From Caprimulgus europaeus (Eukaryota; Chordata; Aves; Caprimulgiformes; Caprimulgidae), in assembly GCA_907165065.1 (NCBI GenBank), contig OU015529.1:11786554-11850553 (forward strand): a DNA stretch of 64,000 nt, read 5' to 3'. Within the stretch, counting starts at the first letter, position 1. Each line of letters starts with the position of its first letter. Below the pieces are notes generated by a model. That model did no database searches and had not been told where the DNA came from. It worked only from the letters and a program-made list of their open reading frames with translations. This document shows, piece after piece, positions 58,811-64,000 of this stretch. The translations under genes and the position numbers were made by a program.

Positions 58811-58816
58811 TTTATT
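58811..58816 (-). terminator. LTR polyadenylation signal (AATAAA)
   Basis: The minus strand reads GTAATAAAGT near the 3' end of the LTR in its own orientation, the expected place for the R-region poly(A) signal. Confidence 0.6.
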
Positions 58817-59067
58817 ACAAATCAAAATTAGAGGAGAATGAGAAGTAAAACCAAATCTTAAAACACCTCCCCCATCCCTCCCTTCTTCCCGGGCTTAATC
58901 TCTTTCCCGATTTTCCACCTCCTCCCCCCAGCAGCACAGGGGGACAGGGAATGGGGTTAGGGTCAGTTCATCACACGGTGTTTCTGCCGCTGCTTCCTCC
59001 TAAGGGGGAGGTCTCCTTCCCCCGCACCAGCGTGGGGTCCCTCTCACGGGAGACAGTCCTCCACCAA

Positions 59068-59360
59068 CTGCTCCAACGTGAGTCCTTCCCATGACTGACA
59101 GTTCTTCACGAGCTGCTCCAGTCTGGGTCCATTCCATGGGGTGCAGTCCTTCAGGAAGGGACTGCTCCAGCGCGGGTCCCCCACGGGGTCACAAGTTCTG
59201 CCAGCAAACCTGCTCCGGCGTGGGCTCCTCTCTCCACGGGCTACAGGTCCTGACAGGAACCTGCTCCAGCGCGGGCTTCCCGCGGGGTCACAGCCTCCTT
59301 CGGCATCCACCTGCTCCGGCGTGGGGTCCTCCACGGGCTACAGGTGGTCATCTGCACCAC
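59068..59360. repeat. Tandem units of about 50 bp inside the LTR
   Basis: Units start with CTGCTCC at 59068, 59113, 59162, 59210, 59261 and 59311 (spacings 45, 49, 48, 51 and 50). A further CTGCTCCGG is at 59434. Each has the form CTGCTCC(A/G)GCGYGGG followed by CACGGG and a CAGG/CAGC segment. The unit lengths vary and the copies are diverged. Confidence 0.85.
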
Positions 59361-59546
59361 CATGGACCTCCATGGGCTGCAGGGGGACAGCCTGCTTCAC
59401 CATGGTCTTCACCACAGGTTGCGGGGGGAATCTCTGCTCCGGCGCCGGAGCCCATCCTCCCCCTCCTTCTTCACTGACCTTGGTGTCTGTGGGGTTGTTT
59501 CTCTTACATCTTCTCACTCCTCTCTCTCGCTGCAAAGTGTGCAGCT

Positions 59547-59580
59547 TTTTTTTTTTTCTCCCTTCCTTTTTTTTTTTCTT
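59547..59580. repeat. T-rich tract inside the LTR
   Basis: Two T-runs separated by CTCCCTTCC. On the minus strand this A-rich run sits just after GAATTAAG, where the LTR core promoter would be; the TATA-like sequence appears degraded there. Confidence 0.75.
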
Positions 59581-59769
59581 AATTCTGTTATCACAGAGGC
59601 GTTACTGATTGGCTCGGCCTTGGCCAGCGGCGGGTCCGTTCCTGTAGCCGCTGGCATTGGCTGTGTTGGGTCGGACATGGGGGAAGCTTCTGGCAGCTTC
59701 TCTCACAGAAGCCACCCCATGTCCCCTCCCCCACTGCTACCAAAAACCTTGCCACGCAAACCCAATACA

Positions 59770-59774
59770 CTGGG
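59770..59774. repeat. Target-site duplication, right copy (CTGGG)
   Basis: Identical to 58615-58619. Confidence 0.9.
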
Positions 59775-62700
59775 CCAGGTTAGCTGCAGTGAAAATGAAG
59801 CGTAGTGGGGGAACTGTTTTTTGTGTTAAATCTCTGATGGTTTGCTAGTCCCTCACTAAGTTAAGCATCTTTGAGATAAATAGTCATCACCTGGTCCCTG
59901 CATGTCAGGAATGTTCAAAAGAGTCCTCGCTTCATGTCTGTCTCCTTAAAGGAAGATCACTGCATGAACGGTGAAGAGAAGGCTTGACATTCTCGGCACT
60001 GCAAATGAAGCAGAAAAGTATATCTTTGGTGTAATGGAGAAAACATATATAAATCCCTCTCAACAGAGGTATACAGAGGAACATGAGCAAAGAGTCTCCC
60101 CCTTTACAAAAATAAAAGGCTTTCTTCTTTGCTTTATACCATAAACCACAAATATTTCCAGTTCCTGCCCATCCCCACCCCATTCCTTCCTCTCCCCCTG
60201 CCCTGCCCCACTTCAGGTCGGTTTGAATGACACCAGCACTACTTACAAAAACAACAGAAAGTCAGTTACCCACATATATTATTGTGAGGCTAATTTTTAA
60301 CCTTTTCCAGCTGCACAGTCAGCTGTCTCAGTAAGATGTGTTCCTCCAGCCAGTGATCAAGTGACATGTTTCCATTTCTGTTGTGCAGTATTTGGAGGCT
60401 TCCACACAAGGCAGTGTCTTGCAGAGCTGTACTGCATGCTCACCTCCCCGTCCTGAGCCACACCAGGACAAGAGAAAGATGCCAGGGGACTGCAGAAGCC
60501 ACACATGACTGGAGGGTTGTGGGGATGGACTTAAGAGGGAAGATGAGATGATGTGGGGTGAGCCCAAACAGAAAGGATCCTGCTTCTCTGCCATCTCCTG
60601 CAGCCTCAGTGCCCAGCCATAAGCTCCAGGTGGACCAGCTCGCTAAGCCCTGCAAGACACCCAGCTCAGAAAAATGTAAAATATAAAATATAGAAAAATA
60701 TATTTAAAAAAGGGATGAGCAGATATTTTCTAGCATAGCAAATTTAATCAGTTCATCCAAAGCATTTAAGGAGCACTAGGGCTGTTATAAATGGTGGGAG
60801 AAAGTGACAAGGACCAGGATTGTGGGGGAAAAAAGGGTTTTTCTCTGGGGATGGGTAACTGCTAAAATGCTTTGCACCATGGCAAGAGCAACACCCTTAG
60901 GCTGTGTTGAGGGAACAGCCAGTTGAAAACGCAGATATCCAAGCTGAAGCAAGAGAGGCAGTGCCTGCCCTCTCCCTGGCTCCCTCCTGCAGCCTCCCCG
61001 TCAGCAGTACCCTGTGTGCCCACCGCCACGGGGCTGCACCAGCACTAGTGCTGGCATGGGGGAGAAGAGACTTACACTGGATTCAAGTGCCTGTGTGCCC
61101 ATGTGGTTATGGCAGGAGTCTAAGAGGAACAAGGAAGAAAGATTTACATCCTGCTGAGAAACATTTTATAAAGTGTGTGACATTTTGTCAAGCCTCTTTC
61201 TGGAGCTACATAGATGGATTTTTCAATTGAAAAACAATTTTCTGTGAAACACCCCTAACTGAGGAAAGGCCCAAGTGCAAATACTTTTCCCATAGGTGTA
61301 GTTTGGAACAGAATAAGATTAGAAAAATACATGAAAAAAAAAATTCAAAACAACCAGGTTGGTGATGCCTGTGCAGGCAGTGAAGCCTCAGCCTCCAGCT
61401 CTGCTTCCAGCGGTCAGGCTCATGCATGAGAGTAACCCTCCCAGCTAGATAAGGCTGGAAGGAAAGATTTTAACAATTAACCTGCCTAAACAACAGCCTC
61501 AGTACTGCTAGCCCAGACTGTGTGAGAAGCCAAGAGCAAAATTCAGCAGAGTGGCTGAAACAGAAACAACAATGGAACTGTACTCAGACATAAAAGTGAC
61601 CATATGTTCTACTTAAAAATAAATGTTCTGGTCTCAGCTGTCCTTAATACCCTAGTAAGGAGCTGGTTATGTTATTATGTGTGCCTTTTATAAAAAAAGA
61701 AATACTACTCCTCCTGAAAATATCTCTGCCTCTGCAATAGTTTGATCAAGGCTTCTCAATTCTCCTCCACACTCCTAAACCCCATGGGATTGGCCCACCT
61801 TTAGGGCAGCCAGTGTAACATGCCATGCGAGCACAAACACAATCATTTCTAGTTGCTTGCTTTGGGGCCAGTGTACTCCGAAGCCAGCCCAGCCTGCTCT
61901 GAGTCCATCCACCCCAGACACCACAAACCAGGTGTGAGAATCCCATTCTGCTTCCACCATCCTGCCTGTTAAGCCAGCACCATCTCTCCTAATGGCAGAA
62001 AAAAAGAGACCTGCCAAAAGCAGGGTAAAAGAGGATCTTTCTGCCCTGCCAGCATTACAGATTGAAAGCACCAGAGAATGGGTAGGTGATGGTTTGGTAT
62101 ATTGTCACAGTGGAGAGGGGAAGGACATCAATAATACAGAAAAGTGCACCCTGCAGCTCTCATGGTACCAGTGCTATAACATGCCTGCCTTTCTGGGCCA
62201 CTTAACAGCAGAGTATTGATAAATGGAGGGCTGGGACTAGCATGGGCAGTGAGTGGGAAAGCGATGACGACAAAGGAAAAGCTGATGGGGGAGGAGGCAG
62301 GAATTGATTAATATGAGAAAATTAGAAGCACGTAGTTAGCTCCATTATCAGCTGTCCATATGCAGGTGAAGGACACAAGTGGGCAGGCTGGCCAAGGTGA
62401 CAGCCTGGCTGCAGGAAGTATGGGGTGTTCATCACCATGGAGGTGACGAGTGTCTAGTGTTGGGTGAGGGACCAAAGTTTATTGGAGGCAATGGCTTTTG
62501 TTTCTACACTGCTCAGTTTAACCCAAACCAGCCCAAAACAGTGCAGCCTCACACATACCACGTGAGGTGGTATCTCACCTCAACATCACCACGTACCACC
62601 CTCTGCCCCTCACCCTGCATGGTGGCCAGGGCCAGACTTTTACACAAGTGCTTCAGAATCCACAGATTGAGGCCATGACATAAAGGAGCACTTTGCAGTG

Positions 62701-64000
62701 AGAGAGACAAAATCCAGTGATGGGGAATCCTCCCCCCACTCCCCTCCCCAGCCAGGAGAAGCCACTCTGCATGTCTATAAGTGCTTCTTCCTGGGAAGTA
62801 AGTTCCTAGTAAATAAACCAACACATATGTCAAGGCTTGGTTTGTTTTTTCCAACCTTTTCAAGCACTTGGCAGCTATGAAGAGGGATGGGGGGGATCTA
62901 ATTTTGGTAAGGCATTAGTGAAATCTTGCAGTTCTTGTTTATGTGTCAGGCTCTGAGCAGCCAGTGCGGATCCTGGCTGTGCACAGCCATCGGCAGGCCA
63001 CGAGGAAGCCGTGACTTAACCACCGCAGGGGAGAGGGAGTTGGAAAAAAATCCCTCGTGGATTCCCAAAACAGCCACTGGCTGATCTGGTCCCGAGGTGA
63101 CTAATAACAGTTTGGACTGATTTGACACACTGTGGCTTTACTGGAAAGTTAACTTTTTTTTTTTTCTCCCCAGCAAAAAGAGGCTCCCTCCCATTGCTAG
63201 GTTCCAGAGAAATACAGAGGAAGCTCAAGCAAACCAACAATTTACTTCAGTGCTGTAAATGTCACAGCAATGCTCATGGGAGGGAAGTGAGGAATTTAAT
63301 TTGATCTGTGCTAAAATGTCCTGACTAGATCATGTTCAGATCTGGCATCTCAAACAGGCCCCACAATGAAGAGTGCCAAGAGCAGGGAACAAAAACACTC
63401 ACTGAGGAGGAGAAATTTAAGCCAGTCTCTGTCAAAGCATGGTGTGAGTCGGGCCTCAGTGCACCTTGCTCTTGTTCAGCTTTGCTAATTATCCTTCCTG
63501 GGTTGGTTGGTTGTTTGCTTGGCTTTAAAATATTGTTTCCCTGGTCTCTGATTGAAACCTATTCTGTCTGCTCTCCAGGCTTCATGAGAGATTATCAGCC
63601 TTCAAAACCTCCTGCATTCCTCCTTCGTGCGCCTGTTCCTGCATCACATCACCCTCTAGCAGCCCAGGGTGTCACTGAGAGGATGATCCCAGGACACTCC
63701 GACAGTGCCATAAAGAAGTCACTGTATTATCCCCTCACACCACTTCCTAGGCATTCGTTCCTGTGATTCCCATTTTGTTGGAAGGGAGGAACAGGAGAAC
63801 AAATGTGACTTGTGCTTCCCCAGGACACGGTGGCAGCAGCAATTTGTCAAATTAGTCAAAGGAACTGTCAAAAAGAAGCCTGTTATTCCAGTTCTGCTAG
63901 CCACCTGATGACAGAAGCAGTTGATCCCAAATGCAAATAAAAATGTTACAAAATCATTAAGAGTCAATTGTCCTTTAAAAAAGTTTGCAACAAGAAAACT
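59775..64000. other. Intergenic DNA at the right edge
   Basis: No coding exon recognised, and no SMNDC1 sequence although that gene is the expected divergent neighbour. A polypyrimidine run ending in CCCCAG (63151-63172) looks like a splice acceptor but is not attached to a convincing exon. Confidence 0.55.

Larger units (their letters stand above)
58620..59769 (-). mobile_element. Solo LTR, avian ERVL type with internal tandem repeats (1150 bp)
   Basis: The element runs from TGTGGTGGGTTGACC to CCAATACA and has TG...CA ends. It is flanked by a perfect 5 bp duplication CTGGG (58615-58619 and 59770-59774). Transcriptional signals read on the minus strand: a CCAAT box (59608-59612) inside a GC-rich U3 that starts TGTATTGGGTTTGCGTGGC, and an AATAAA signal (58811-58816). 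These match an LTR family I recall from many bird genomes. Between about 59068 and 59360 lie imperfect units of about 50 bp beginning CTGCTCC. No internal retroviral genes are present. A 96-codon minus-strand frame across the units is a product of the tandem array, not a recognised protein. Confidence 0.92.

Noticed and set aside
59044-59334. 96-codon minus-strand open frame with repeated Trp/Leu/Glu motifs
   Set aside because: It translates the tandem units within the LTR. No retroviral or host protein is recognised.
63151-63172. Polypyrimidine tract ending in CCCCAG resembling a splice acceptor
   Set aside because: The following sequence has only a short frame with no known exon, and there is no matching donor.
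1-64000. tRNA, rRNA and CRISPR-like arrays
   Set aside because: No B-box-like GGTTCGAATCC context, no rRNA sequence and no regularly spaced identical repeats were seen.

Overview
The window looks like bird nuclear DNA. The evidence is several CR1 LINE 3' ends with the ATTCTATG-type tail and two solo LTRs of families I recall from neoavian genomes. The one protein-coding gene I can support is the first coding exon of DUSP5, on the minus strand at the far left. Species assignment below 'bird, probably Neoaves' is not possible from sequence alone.

Left edge (1-1610): a GC- and CpG-rich island holds the start of DUSP5 intron 1 (1-708), coding exon 1 (709-1102), a roughly 160 nt 5' UTR, and a compact promoter with a TATA box, two perfect CArG boxes (SRF sites) and a strong CTCF-like motif. 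DUSP5 is the nuclear, ERK-specific dual-specificity phosphatase. Its promoter here has the layout of an immediate-early gene, fitting a negative-feedback loop in which ERK signalling drives SRF and induces DUSP5, which then inactivates ERK in the nucleus.

Rest of the window (1610-64000): I find no further coding exon, tRNA, rRNA or CRISPR array. This is upstream intergenic DNA. In human, DUSP5 and SMNDC1 are divergent neighbours separated by a large gap, so the right edge probably points toward SMNDC1; I see no SMNDC1 coding sequence.

The intergenic part contains three layers of mobile DNA. The oldest is decayed CR1/L3-like relics (14 kb, 26.5 kb, 40.8 kb and 54.1-54.9 kb). Then come more recognisable 5'-truncated CR1 copies (7.1, 9.0, 11.9-12.4, 24.0 and 50.0 kb). 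Last are two ERVL-type solo LTRs, each flanked by a perfect 5 bp target-site duplication (43.0 and 58.6 kb). Other notable structures are a 333 bp pyrimidine satellite built from CCCTT and CCCCTT units (38.7 kb), a perfect 18 bp-arm hairpin (44.3 kb), a long imperfect hairpin with G:T pairs (40.9 kb), a small orphan CpG island (41.2 kb) and two 28 bp-period tandem duplications (45.1 and 52.2 kb).

I did not find a clearly novel biological system. The best leads are the DUSP5 promoter grammar, the two hairpins, the pyrimidine satellite and the orphan CpG island.
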